NCBI GenBank assembly: GCA_017441845.1
Contig: JAFRVB010000009.1
Coordinates: 1-38,840, forward strand
From: Bacilli bacterium
GTDB taxonomy: Bacteria > Bacillota_I > Bacilli_A > RF39 > UBA660
Length of the DNA: 38,840 nucleotides
Direction: 5' to 3'
Every line of letters begins with the position of its first letter. Position 1 is the stretch's first letter. Shown one piece after another: positions 9,008 to 16,357 of the stretch. A program made the position numbers and the translations under genes. The notes under the pieces are model-generated. The model was not told the origin of the DNA. It did not search any database and saw only the letters and a program-made list of their open reading frames with translations.

Positions 9008-9243
9008 TAGAGTTAAATGATAAAACCTTTATCTTAGATGATAATAAAAGATATGCCGTAATAGAATCTATTACTTATGAAAATAAAATATATGCATACT
9101 TAGTAAATGTAGATGATGAGATGGATTCTATGTTTAAAGAAATAGTAACAGATAATAATGAACTATCATTACAAGATATAGATAAGAATCTCTTTAGAGA
9201 TAAAATACTAAATGTATTTCTAGATAAATTCAAAGATGAATAA
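9004..9243 (+). CDS. Small acidic protein of unknown function
   Basis: 79 aa. The ATG overlaps the previous TGA (ATGA) and there is no strong ribosome binding site, so it likely depends on translational coupling. The protein is soluble, acidic and beta-rich in its first half (FILDDNKRYAVIESITYENKIYAYLVNVDDE), which loosely recalls DUF1292-like small proteins, then ends in a helix. The pattern of a small soluble protein following a candidate peptidase would also suit an immunity or chaperone role, which is speculation. Confidence 0.6.
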   Translation: MIELNDKTFILDDNKRYAVIESITYENKIYAYLVNVDDEMDSMFKEIVTDNNELSLQDIDKNLFRDKILNVFLDKFKDE

Positions 9244-9256
9244 GAGTGGTGATAAT

Positions 9257-9805
9257 ATGAATATTGAATTACAAAATATTTATAAAAAATATTTTGAAAA
9301 ATATCTTTCTTCAATAATAAATCTAAATGATTATAATAGATTAATAGATGAAAGTAATCTTTCTTTTGGAGAAGTAAACAAAGTACAATTAAAATCTAAT
9401 TTAGAAGAATATTTAAATCTAAATCATTTCTATATTTTAAATAACTTCTATATAGAAAAACTATCTCCAGAAGAACAAAATCTATTACAATCAACTAATG
9501 AAGAAGAAATATTATCACTAGTAAAAAGAACTTATAAAGATATAATTACTAAATCTAGAGAAGATTTCAAAAGATTTAAAATAAATTATACTTTTTCAAC
9601 AGCAGAAACTTCATTCTCTTATAATGATGAATTAGTTATAGGTATATATTATGGTTCAAATAAAGAAAAGTATAATTCAGAAGACTTATATTTAGAAAAC
9701 TATCAAAAGAAAAAAGAATTTTTGAATGAATTATCTACTAAATTAAAAAATGAAATTAAAGAAAAGTTATTTATCGATACTAAGATAATAGTAGAAAAGA
9801 TATAA
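9257..9805 (+). CDS. Hypothetical soluble protein, last gene of the accessory cassette
   Basis: 182 aa from the ATG at 9257. The in-frame ATG at 9236 has no ribosome binding site and lies inside the previous gene, while a GTGGTGA-like site precedes 9257. The protein is rich in Lys, Glu, Asn and Tyr, predicted mainly helical in its first 100 residues, with a strand-rich centre (INYTFSTAETSFSYNDELVIGIYYG) and a helical end. No signal peptide, membrane segment or known motif is seen. It follows the 79-aa gene after 13 bases and ends at a palindromic terminator. Confidence 0.6.
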   Translation: MNIELQNIYKKYFEKYLSSIINLNDYNRLIDESNLSFGEVNKVQLKSNLEEYLNLNHFYILNNFYIEKLSPEEQNLLQSTNEEEILSLVKRTYKDIITKSREDFKRFKINYTFSTAETSFSYNDELVIGIYYGSNKEKYNSEDLYLENYQKKKEFLNELSTKLKNEIKEKLFIDTKIIVEKI

Positions 9806-9806
9806 A

Positions 9807-9832
9807 AAAAGTAAACTTAAGTTTACTTTTTT
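9807..9832. terminator. Bidirectional terminator; right flank of the accessory cassette
   Basis: GTAAACTTAAGTTTAC (9811-9826) is a perfect palindrome between A- and T-tracts. It serves the cassette (+) and the convergent PASTA gene (-). It differs from 7431-7456 by a single base. Confidence 0.8.
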
Positions 9833-11318
9833 ATTTACCTATAATTAGAGATACTGTAGTAGCTTTACTAATCTCTGATCCTGCTCTAATAGATTGTTTT
9901 AATACTTTATTTTTATTTCCTTTTTCATAAGAAATATTATATTTAATATTATTATTTTCTAACTTCTCTATAGCTTTATCTTTATCTAAACCAACAACAT
10001 CAATCATAACATTCTTTTTACCTTCACTAACTACTACTGTAATAACATCATCACTATTAACTGCTTCTCCTGGTTTTATCGAAGTAGAAATAATTTCACC
10101 AATATCTTTATCTTTACTAAACTCATATTCTTCTTCATATTCTATTTTATTTTTAGAAGCCCAACTCTTAAATTTATCTAAAGTATTAAAATTCTTCATT
10201 ACAAGTTTACCTTTAGATAGATAAATAGTTATTTCTTCACCACTAGTTAGAGTATCACCAGTATTTTTATTACTCTTAATAACATGATCTTTAGCTACTT
10301 TAGAATCATATTTTTCTTCATACTTAACTATTAAATTATTTTTAATTAACCATTCATTAACACTATTAATATCTTTATTACTAACATCAATCATCTTAAT
10401 CTTTTTACCTTTACTAATATAAATCTTAATAGTGTCAGTTTTAATCTTTAAATTAGTACCTGGTTCAATAGATTGATTAAATACTGTATCTTTTTTATAT
10501 TTACTATAATCTTTAATAAACTCATAATTTAAATGATTCTTTTCTAAATACATAGTTACTCTAGCTAAACTCATACCTGTTAAATCTCTTAGTTTAACTG
10601 AATTAAAATCTAATCTATTACCATAAGAGAATTCTAATTCTAATAATTCATCTCTTTTGATAATACCTTTCTTACTTTGATTTATCAAAGTATTTTCTAA
10701 TTTATCACTATTTATATATTTTACTTTAATATTATTTAATTTTTTATCTTCTAAGTACTTTAATACATCTTCGTCATTCCAAGAAATCATATCAGGTATA
10801 TTTATACTTTTAGAAGGATTAGAACCAAGTGACATAACTACTTTCATAGTATTGTTATATTCTTTATAACTGATAACAGAGTTTTCTTTAATCATATCAC
10901 TGTATTCATAATCATATTCTAGTTTTATATTATTATCTTTACTATATTTGATTAAAGTATTAAGATCTTTTCCATATAATAAATTATCTTTAGGAGATAA
11001 ATTTATTACATTAAAATTAATTAATATATTAAAAACATAAATAATAATTAATAATAAACTACCTAGTAATATTAAACCTCTTTTTTTAATAAAAGCTCTA
11101 AATATTAATGATATAAATACTATATTAAATAGTAATAATAATAAACTATTAATAATGATATATAAAGTATTATCTAAATACAAATTATACATAAAATTAA
11201 ATATACTTAATAATAGAGTAATTAATAGTATAAAGATAATGAACTTAGTAGGTTTATAATTGTTCATTTTTTTAGTTACTGCTTTATCAAATAATTCTCT
11301 TTCTTCTTTTTTAGGCAT
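9831..11318 (-). CDS. Kinase-less membrane protein with about six PASTA-like repeats
   Basis: 495 aa. After a charged cytoplasmic N-terminus there are three membrane helices (about 24-45, 50-74, 82-103). The rest is extracytoplasmic, made of about six PASTA-like units (roughly 116-165, 172-232, 239-303, 307-369, 372-433, 436-494), several ending in the characteristic PG...I...V.SKGK/EGK pattern (for example IKPGEAVNSDDVITVVVSEGK). PASTA domains bind uncrosslinked peptidoglycan or muropeptides and usually belong to PrkC-type kinases or PBP2x. Here there is no kinase, transpeptidase or other catalytic domain. It may be a wall sensor, scaffold or adaptor (inference). AAGGAT precedes the ATG. It stands alone between a convergent terminator and a divergent promoter region. 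Confidence 0.8.
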   Translation of the reverse strand: MPKKEERELFDKAVTKKMNNYKPTKFIIFILLITLLLSIFNFMYNLYLDNTLYIIINSLLLLLFNIVFISLIFRAFIKKRGLILLGSLLLIIIYVFNILINFNVINLSPKDNLLYGKDLNTLIKYSKDNNIKLEYDYEYSDMIKENSVISYKEYNNTMKVVMSLGSNPSKSINIPDMISWNDEDVLKYLEDKKLNNIKVKYINSDKLENTLINQSKKGIIKRDELLELEFSYGNRLDFNSVKLRDLTGMSLARVTMYLEKNHLNYEFIKDYSKYKKDTVFNQSIEPGTNLKIKTDTIKIYISKGKKIKMIDVSNKDINSVNEWLIKNNLIVKYEEKYDSKVAKDHVIKSNKNTGDTLTSGEEITIYLSKGKLVMKNFNTLDKFKSWASKNKIEYEEEYEFSKDKDIGEIISTSIKPGEAVNSDDVITVVVSEGKKNVMIDVVGLDKDKAIEKLENNNIKYNISYEKGNKNKVLKQSIRAGSEISKATTVSLIIGK

Positions 11319-11338
11319 ATTATCACATCCTTAAGATA

Positions 11339-11367
11339 ATTATAAAATAATTTAAAAAAAACAACAA
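11339..11367 (-). promoter_or_regulatory. Promoter of the PASTA gene
   Basis: Minus strand TTGTTG (11367-11362), 17-bp spacer, TATAAT (11344-11339). Transcription would start about 14 bases before the ATG. Confidence 0.55.
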
Positions 11368-11388
11368 CTTTATAATTAAATAATACTG

Positions 11389-11397
11389 TGTTAAAAT
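11389..11397 (+). promoter_or_regulatory. Extended -10 of the GtrB-like gene
   Basis: TGTTAAAAT, a TGn extended -10, with AGAGGTGA at 11404-11411 directly downstream and ATG at 11417. Confidence 0.5.
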
Positions 11398-11416
11398 GAA
11401 GTTACAGAGGTGAATT

Positions 11417-12358
11417 ATGAAGAGAGATAAAATTTCCATTATAATACCTTGTTATAACGAGGAAGAATGTATAGAAAAAATATATAATGAAATAGATAAA
11501 GTTTCTAAAAAGATGAAAGATCAAGACTTTGAAATAGTTTATGTTAATGACGGTTCAAAAGATAATTCATTAGAAGAGATGAAAAAATTACATAAAAAGG
11601 ATGATAGAGTTAGATTTGTATCTTTCTCTAAAAACTTTGGGAAAGAAGCGGGTTTAAGAGCCGGCTTAGAGTATTGTACAGGAGATTACGCAACATATAT
11701 GGATGTTGATTTACAAGATCCACCAGAATTGTTAATTGAAATGTACAAAGGTATTAAAGAAGAAGGTTATGATTGTGTCGCAGCGTGTTCAGACGTTCAT
11801 AAAGATTATTCATTAATTAGAAGAGGATTAACTAAAGTATGGTATAAGTTAATTGGTAAAATTTCAGGTTCACAACAGGTACCAGGCGCAAGAGATTATC
11901 GATTGATGACTAGAAGAATGGTTGATGCTTTACTTGAGATAACAGAATACAATAGATATATTAAAGGATTCTTCTCATATGTTGGTTTTAATGTTAAATG
12001 GATAGAGTATGAAATACCTGAAAGAGATGCAGGTACTTCAAAATTTACGTTATCAAAACTAATTAAATATGCTGCTGAAGGAATAGTTTCTTTCTCAACT
12101 AAACCACTAGTTATTGCAGCATACTTAGGAGTGTTCTTCTGTATTGTTTCAATTGTCTATATGTTATTTATTCTAATTAGAACATTAATTGTAGGTAATG
12201 GTGTAAGTGGATGGCCATCTCTAGTATGTTTAATAACATTCATAGGAGGATTACAATTATTCTTCTTAGGTGTAATAGGTTTATACTTATCTAAAATCTA
12301 TTTAGAAGTTAAAGGAAGACCTATTTATATAGTAAAAGAGACAGAAAAAGACATGTAA
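11417..12358 (+). CDS. GT2 polyprenyl-phosphate glycosyltransferase (GtrB/CsbB/DPM1-like)
   Basis: 313 aa. An N-terminal GT-A fold (about 5-230) carries IIIPCYNEE, VNDGSKDNS (44-47 NDGS), FSKNFGKEAGLRAGLE and DVDLQDPP (96-103), all typical of the DPM1/GtrB branch. Two C-terminal membrane helices (about 238-265, 272-300) hold it at the cytoplasmic membrane. Such enzymes move a sugar from a nucleotide sugar to undecaprenyl phosphate at the inner face; a GtrA protein then flips it for transfer to wall polymers or lipoteichoic acid. A separate GtrA gene lies 3.5 kb downstream at 15816 behind two hydrolase genes. The sugar cannot be told from sequence. Good ribosome binding site; own terminator follows. 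Confidence 0.9.
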   Translation: MKRDKISIIIPCYNEEECIEKIYNEIDKVSKKMKDQDFEIVYVNDGSKDNSLEEMKKLHKKDDRVRFVSFSKNFGKEAGLRAGLEYCTGDYATYMDVDLQDPPELLIEMYKGIKEEGYDCVAACSDVHKDYSLIRRGLTKVWYKLIGKISGSQQVPGARDYRLMTRRMVDALLEITEYNRYIKGFFSYVGFNVKWIEYEIPERDAGTSKFTLSKLIKYAAEGIVSFSTKPLVIAAYLGVFFCIVSIVYMLFILIRTLIVGNGVSGWPSLVCLITFIGGLQLFFLGVIGLYLSKIYLEVKGRPIYIVKETEKDM

Positions 12359-12385
12359 AAAAGAGACAAGTAATTGTCTTTTTTA
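12359..12385 (+). terminator. Terminator after the GtrB-like gene
   Basis: AGACAA (12364-12369), loop GTAA, TTGTCT (12374-12379), preceded by As and followed by a T-tract. Confidence 0.7.
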
Positions 12386-12396
12386 GTGTTAAGTGA

Positions 12397-12425
12397 TTGT
12401 AAATTAACAGTAAATCTAGTATTAT
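12397..12425 (+). promoter_or_regulatory. Promoter of the wall-hydrolase operon
   Basis: TTGTAA (12397-12402), 17-bp spacer, TATTAT (12420-12425), followed by TATTAAGGT, shared with the promoter region at 4071-4079. A short inverted repeat, TAGATA-ATAA-TATCTA (12431-12446), lies directly before GGAGG at 12448-12452. Confidence 0.55.
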
Positions 12426-12457
12426 TAAGGTAGATAATAATATCTACGGAGGATAAT

Positions 12458-13804
12458 ATGAAAAGAATACTAGGGTTAATTACAATTATTATAACTTTTA
12501 TATTAACTATCAATGTATACGCCATTACTGATGGTTGGGAGACAAAAAACAATAATACTTATTATTATGAAAACAATCAAAAAGTAAAAGGTATTAAGAC
12601 TATTGACGAAAATACTTATTATTTCAATAGATATGGTGTATTACAAAAGAATAGATTAATAAACTATAGAGATGAATTCTATTATGCTCAAAAAGATGGA
12701 TCATTTGTTAATGGATGGAAAACTGTTGATAAAAAGATTTATTATTTTAATGATGAAAATTATAAAGCCTATAAAGGTTATCATGAAATAGATGGAAAAT
12801 TATATTACTTTTATGGTGGAAGTAAATCCTTAAGAAAAGGATTTCATACTATAAACGATAATTTATATTATTCTGATAGTAATGGAGTAGTTCAAACGGG
12901 ATGGCAAACTATAAATGGAAAAAAATATTATTTTGATGATAAATTTCCACATAAAGCTTATAGTGGTTATCATGAAATAGATGGAGTACTATATTACTTT
13001 TATGGTGGAACCAAAGCTTTAAGAACAGGATTTCATAAGACTAGAGCTAATTTATATTACTCTAATAAAGATGGAGTAGTTCAAACGGGATGGCAAACAA
13101 TAGGTGAAAGAAAATACTATTTTAATGAAAACTATCCTTATCAAGCAGCTAGAGGATATACTATCATGGATGAAAAGACTTTATTCTTTGATCCTAACGG
13201 AAGATTAGTAACTGGAAAACAAGTAATTAATGGTAATGAGTATTTTTGTACTTCTGAAGGAGAATTTATTAAGATTAGATATGTTCCTAAATACTATGGA
13301 CAAAAAGATAAAAGATGGAATAAAAAGAAGTATGGAAAATATTATTTTGGTTTAACAGGATGTGCTCCAACTTCTTTAGCGATGGCTTATCAATCAATTT
13401 TAGAAAGAAGAGTACTACCTTCTGAAGTAGGAAGTTACTTATATAATAAAACTAATCAGTTTAATAAAAAGACTTCTGGAACAAGTGGAAAAGGTATTAT
13501 TTATGCTAGTAAAAAATATAATATTAATGCTGTACCTATAACTAGTAAAGCTGATATGATTAAGTATTTAAAAAATGGAAATATATTATATGCAGCTATG
13601 CAAAATGGAAAATTTGCGACAAAGGATTGGAATCATGCTATAATATTATATAGATTCAACAACAATAAAACGTATGCTTTAGATCCATTAAGAAAATATA
13701 ATAATGGTTATGTAAGTATAAATTTAATTTGGAAACAAAAGAGTAAAGACAAAGATGATACATCAGGAGGAAGTGCGATTTACGCTTTATTACCTAATGA
13801 TTAG
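12458..13804 (+). CDS. Secreted C39-like cysteine peptidase with N-terminal wall-binding repeats
   Basis: 448 aa. The signal peptide ends near residue 22 (INVYA-IT). Residues about 25-265 are GW...YYF-type choline/glucan-binding repeats including two 63-residue super-units. The C-terminal domain (about 280-445) is Peptidase_C39-like: an upstream glutamine in KYYGQKDKRW, TGCAPTSLAMAYQS with C302, WNHAIILYRF with H393, and LDPL with D409 give a complete Cys-His-Asp arrangement. It is probably a secreted, wall-bound peptidase cutting peptidoglycan stem peptides or surface proteins; the substrate is inferred. GGAGG lies before the ATG. The next gene starts 11 bases after its stop and has a closely related N-terminal half. 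Confidence 0.87.
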   Translation: MKRILGLITIIITFILTINVYAITDGWETKNNNTYYYENNQKVKGIKTIDENTYYFNRYGVLQKNRLINYRDEFYYAQKDGSFVNGWKTVDKKIYYFNDENYKAYKGYHEIDGKLYYFYGGSKSLRKGFHTINDNLYYSDSNGVVQTGWQTINGKKYYFDDKFPHKAYSGYHEIDGVLYYFYGGTKALRTGFHKTRANLYYSNKDGVVQTGWQTIGERKYYFNENYPYQAARGYTIMDEKTLFFDPNGRLVTGKQVINGNEYFCTSEGEFIKIRYVPKYYGQKDKRWNKKKYGKYYFGLTGCAPTSLAMAYQSILERRVLPSEVGSYLYNKTNQFNKKTSGTSGKGIIYASKKYNINAVPITSKADMIKYLKNGNILYAAMQNGKFATKDWNHAIILYRFNNNKTYALDPLRKYNNGYVSINLIWKQKSKDKDDTSGGSAIYALLPND

Positions 13805-13815
13805 GTGGTGATATC

Positions 13816-15804
13816 TTGAAAAAATTATTTATTGCCTTAATAGTATTTGTAGCGTTTTCATGTATTAATGTTAACGCTTTTACTGGTTGGAAAACAATAA
13901 ATGGAAATAAATATTACTATGAAAATAATGTTAAAGTAAAAGGTTTAAAAACTATTAAAGATAAACATTATTATTTTAGTAGTACAGGTATATTACAAAA
14001 GAATAGATTAATAAATTATGGACATGAATTCTATTATGCTCAAAAAGATGGATCATTTATTTATGGATGGTTTAATATTGGAAATAAAAGATATTACTTT
14101 AGTTCTAATGATGGTAAAGCCTATAAAGGATATCATGAAATAGGTGGAAAGATGTATTACTTCTATGGAGGAAATGCAACTTTAAGAACAGGAAAACATA
14201 AAACAGCTAATAATCTATATTATTCTGATAAATATGGAGTAGTTCAAACAGGATGGAAGACAATCGATGGAAAAAAATATTATTTTAGTAAAAGTGCTCC
14301 TTATGAAGCATACAAAGGTTATAACACAATAAGTGGTACTGTATATTATTTCTATCAAGGAACATATGCTTTAAGAAAAGGATTTCATAAAACAAAAACA
14401 AATTTATATTACTCTGATGGTAATGGAGTAGTTCAAACAGGATGGAAGACAATTGATGGAAAGAGATATTACTTTAATAAAACTGCTCCATATCAAGCAG
14501 CTAAAGGTTATAAAGAAATTGATGGTACTATGTATTATTTCTATCAAGGTACTTATGAGTTAAGAAAAGGATTTCATAAGACAAAAACAAATCTATATTA
14601 TTCTAATGGTAATGGAGTAGTTCAAACAGGATGGCAAACAATCAGTGGTAATACATATTATTTTAATGAAAGTTATCCTTATCAAGCAGCTAATGGTTAT
14701 AAAGAAATAGATGGTAATTTATATTATTTCTATGGAGGAACTTGGGCTTTAAGAAAAGGATTCCATAAGACAGCTAGTAACTTATATTATTCAAATGAAG
14801 ATGGTATAGTTCAAACAGGATGGCAAACAATCAGTGGAAAAACCTATTACTTTAGTGAAGCATCTCCATATCAAGCCTATTCTGGAGTTAAAAGAGTAGA
14901 TGGTGATTTATACTACTTTGATCCAACAACTAGAGTAAGAACTACAGGTTGGGCAGGTTCTGGCACAACTTATTATCATTCTGGTGACACAGGTATCTTA
15001 GATACAGGCTTAGTTACTATCGGAAATACTAAATATAAATTTAATGATAATGGTAAATTATTAGGTTTTTCTAAAAATAATAATAAAATTTATTATACTA
15101 ATCCTGATGGTAAAATATTAAAAGGAACTATTAGAATGTGTAATAAATATTTCAAATTTGATGAATTAGATGGTCATTTCGTTAAATTTGTTAATAAAAA
15201 ATCAGTAATAGATGTATCTGTTCATAATGGAAATATTGATTGGAAAAAGATTAAATATTCTGGTGAAGTAGATGCTGTTATTGTAAGAATTGGATATGCT
15301 TCTGAAAATGAAGATGCTAATTTTAAAAAGAATATTGATGGTTTAAAGAAATATAAGATACCATATTCAGTATATTTATTTAGTTATGCTGAAAATGAGA
15401 GTGAAGCTTTACTAGAAGCAAAATTTGTAGTAAAAACATTAAAGAAGTATAATTGTAAATTAACTGGAAATATACCAATTTATTATGATTTAGAACCATG
15501 GAGTTATAAAGAGAATGGTAAAACTATCTCTTCATCAAGTATTTCTAAAGCAACTTATGGTAAAATGATTAATAAGTTTGTTACATATGTAGAAAAGAAT
15601 TATGGTAAAAAGACTAGAGTTTATGCATCACGTGATTATATAACATCACACTTCCCAGAAAACTATCAAAAATACGCTACCTGGGTAGCAGCTTGGGTAA
15701 GTAATTTAAACTATAGTGGACCATATGAGGGATGGCAATATACAAGCGAAGGTAAAGTAGGAGGTATCTCAGGTCGCGTAGACATGAGTTGGTTCTACTA
15801 CTAG
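13816..15804 (+). CDS. Secreted GH25 lysozyme with N-terminal wall-binding repeats
   Basis: 662 aa with a TTG start at 13816, supported by AGGTGGTGA at 13803-13811 and by the signal peptide that follows at once (to about VNA, residue 21). Residues about 22-450 are wall-binding repeats with four 63-residue super-units. The C-terminus (about 462-662) is a GH25 muramidase: IDVSVHNGNIDW (D466), IPIYYDLEPW (D558, E560) and the closing GWQYTSEG...VDMSWF. GH25 enzymes cut MurNAc-beta-1,4-GlcNAc bonds. The N-terminal half (for example LQKNRLINY...EFYYAQKDGSF) is nearly the same as in the C39 protein just upstream, so the pair is a tandem duplication with exchanged catalytic domains. GtrA follows after 11 bases. 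Confidence 0.93.
   Translation: MKKLFIALIVFVAFSCINVNAFTGWKTINGNKYYYENNVKVKGLKTIKDKHYYFSSTGILQKNRLINYGHEFYYAQKDGSFIYGWFNIGNKRYYFSSNDGKAYKGYHEIGGKMYYFYGGNATLRTGKHKTANNLYYSDKYGVVQTGWKTIDGKKYYFSKSAPYEAYKGYNTISGTVYYFYQGTYALRKGFHKTKTNLYYSDGNGVVQTGWKTIDGKRYYFNKTAPYQAAKGYKEIDGTMYYFYQGTYELRKGFHKTKTNLYYSNGNGVVQTGWQTISGNTYYFNESYPYQAANGYKEIDGNLYYFYGGTWALRKGFHKTASNLYYSNEDGIVQTGWQTISGKTYYFSEASPYQAYSGVKRVDGDLYYFDPTTRVRTTGWAGSGTTYYHSGDTGILDTGLVTIGNTKYKFNDNGKLLGFSKNNNKIYYTNPDGKILKGTIRMCNKYFKFDELDGHFVKFVNKKSVIDVSVHNGNIDWKKIKYSGEVDAVIVRIGYASENEDANFKKNIDGLKKYKIPYSVYLFSYAENESEALLEAKFVVKTLKKYNCKLTGNIPIYYDLEPWSYKENGKTISSSSISKATYGKMINKFVTYVEKNYGKKTRVYASRDYITSHFPENYQKYATWVAAWVSNLNYSGPYEGWQYTSEGKVGGISGRVDMSWFYY
14122..14886 (+). 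repeat. Four 63-residue wall-binding super-repeats
   Basis: Four consecutive ~189-bp units encode GYKEIDGxxYYFYQG..., RKGFHKTKTNLYYS... and TGWKTIDGKxYYF... triplets. They match the units in the genes at 4107 and 12458 and are the likely substrate for recombination among these loci. Confidence 0.75.
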
Positions 15805-15815
15805 AAGGAGACATT

Positions 15816-16292
15816 ATGAGTAAAAAAAACAATCAAAAAGAAGATTCAGTAACATTATTAGTGAATAAAGCAATGAAAATAGCTAGATTAAATCCAACTG
15901 ACGAACAAAAGAATTTAATTGCGCAGATATTTAAATTTGTCATAGTTGGTGGTATCGCAACGGTAATAGATTGGTTTATCTATTTCGTATTCTGTCACTT
16001 TATTCATCTAAACCCATTAATATCTAATATTATTGCGTTTGGTATATCAGTAATATATAACTATTGGGCTAGTTGTAAATATGTATTTAATGTTACAAAC
16101 AAAGATTCTAAGACTAAACAATTGATAGTTTTCCTAGTTCTAGCTACTATTGGTTTAGGTATTACAGAAGCTCTAATCTTCATCTTCAATACTAAATTAG
16201 CTTGGAACTACATGTTAGTTAAGATCCTTGCGACTATCATAGTAATGATATTCAATTTTGTCACAAGAAAAATCTATTTAGAAAAAAAATAA
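15816..16292 (+). CDS. GtrA family membrane protein (lipid-linked sugar flippase)
   Basis: 158 aa from the ATG at 15816, placed five bases after AAGGAG (15805-15810); the in-frame TTG at 15789 lies inside the previous gene. A charged N-terminus (1-35) is followed by four membrane helices with GtrA landmarks: FKFVIVGGIATVIDW, ISNIIAFGISVIYNYWASCKYVF and a closing FNFVTRKIYLE. GtrA/GtcA proteins are thought to move undecaprenyl-phosphate sugars across the membrane in teichoic acid or O-antigen glycosylation. The matching GT2 enzyme is probably the one at 11417. Co-transcription with two wall hydrolases is notable. Confidence 0.9.
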   Translation: MSKKNNQKEDSVTLLVNKAMKIARLNPTDEQKNLIAQIFKFVIVGGIATVIDWFIYFVFCHFIHLNPLISNIIAFGISVIYNYWASCKYVFNVTNKDSKTKQLIVFLVLATIGLGITEALIFIFNTKLAWNYMLVKILATIIVMIFNFVTRKIYLEKK

Positions 16293-16320
16293 TATCCACT
16301 TTTGTGGATATTTTATTTTT
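16291..16320 (+). terminator. Terminator of the hydrolase-GtrA operon
   Basis: AATATCCAC (16291-16299), loop TTTT, GTGGATATT (16304-16312), then a T-rich tail. It overlaps the GtrA stop codon. Confidence 0.85.
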
Positions 16321-16330
16321 AATATATTAG

Positions 16331-16339
16331 TGGTATAAT
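16331..16339 (+). promoter_or_regulatory. Extended -10 of the lipid kinase gene
   Basis: TGGTATAAT with no clear -35. Transcription would start next to GGAGG, giving a leader of about a dozen bases before the ATG at 16358. Confidence 0.55.
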
Positions 16340-16357
16340 TTTATTGGAGGTATCCAT

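Noticed and set aside
7431-9832. Prophage or integrase-borne island
   Set aside because: No integrase, recombinase or phage structural gene is present; only the flanking hairpin similarity supports mobility.
12431-12446. TAGATA/TATCTA inverted repeat as an operator
   Set aside because: Only a 6-bp A+T-rich stem, expected by chance in such DNA; mentioned only with the promoter.
14122-14886. Regular ~189-bp repeats as a CRISPR or satellite array
   Set aside because: The period is a multiple of three in an open frame and encodes wall-binding repeats; no short identical repeats with unique spacers.
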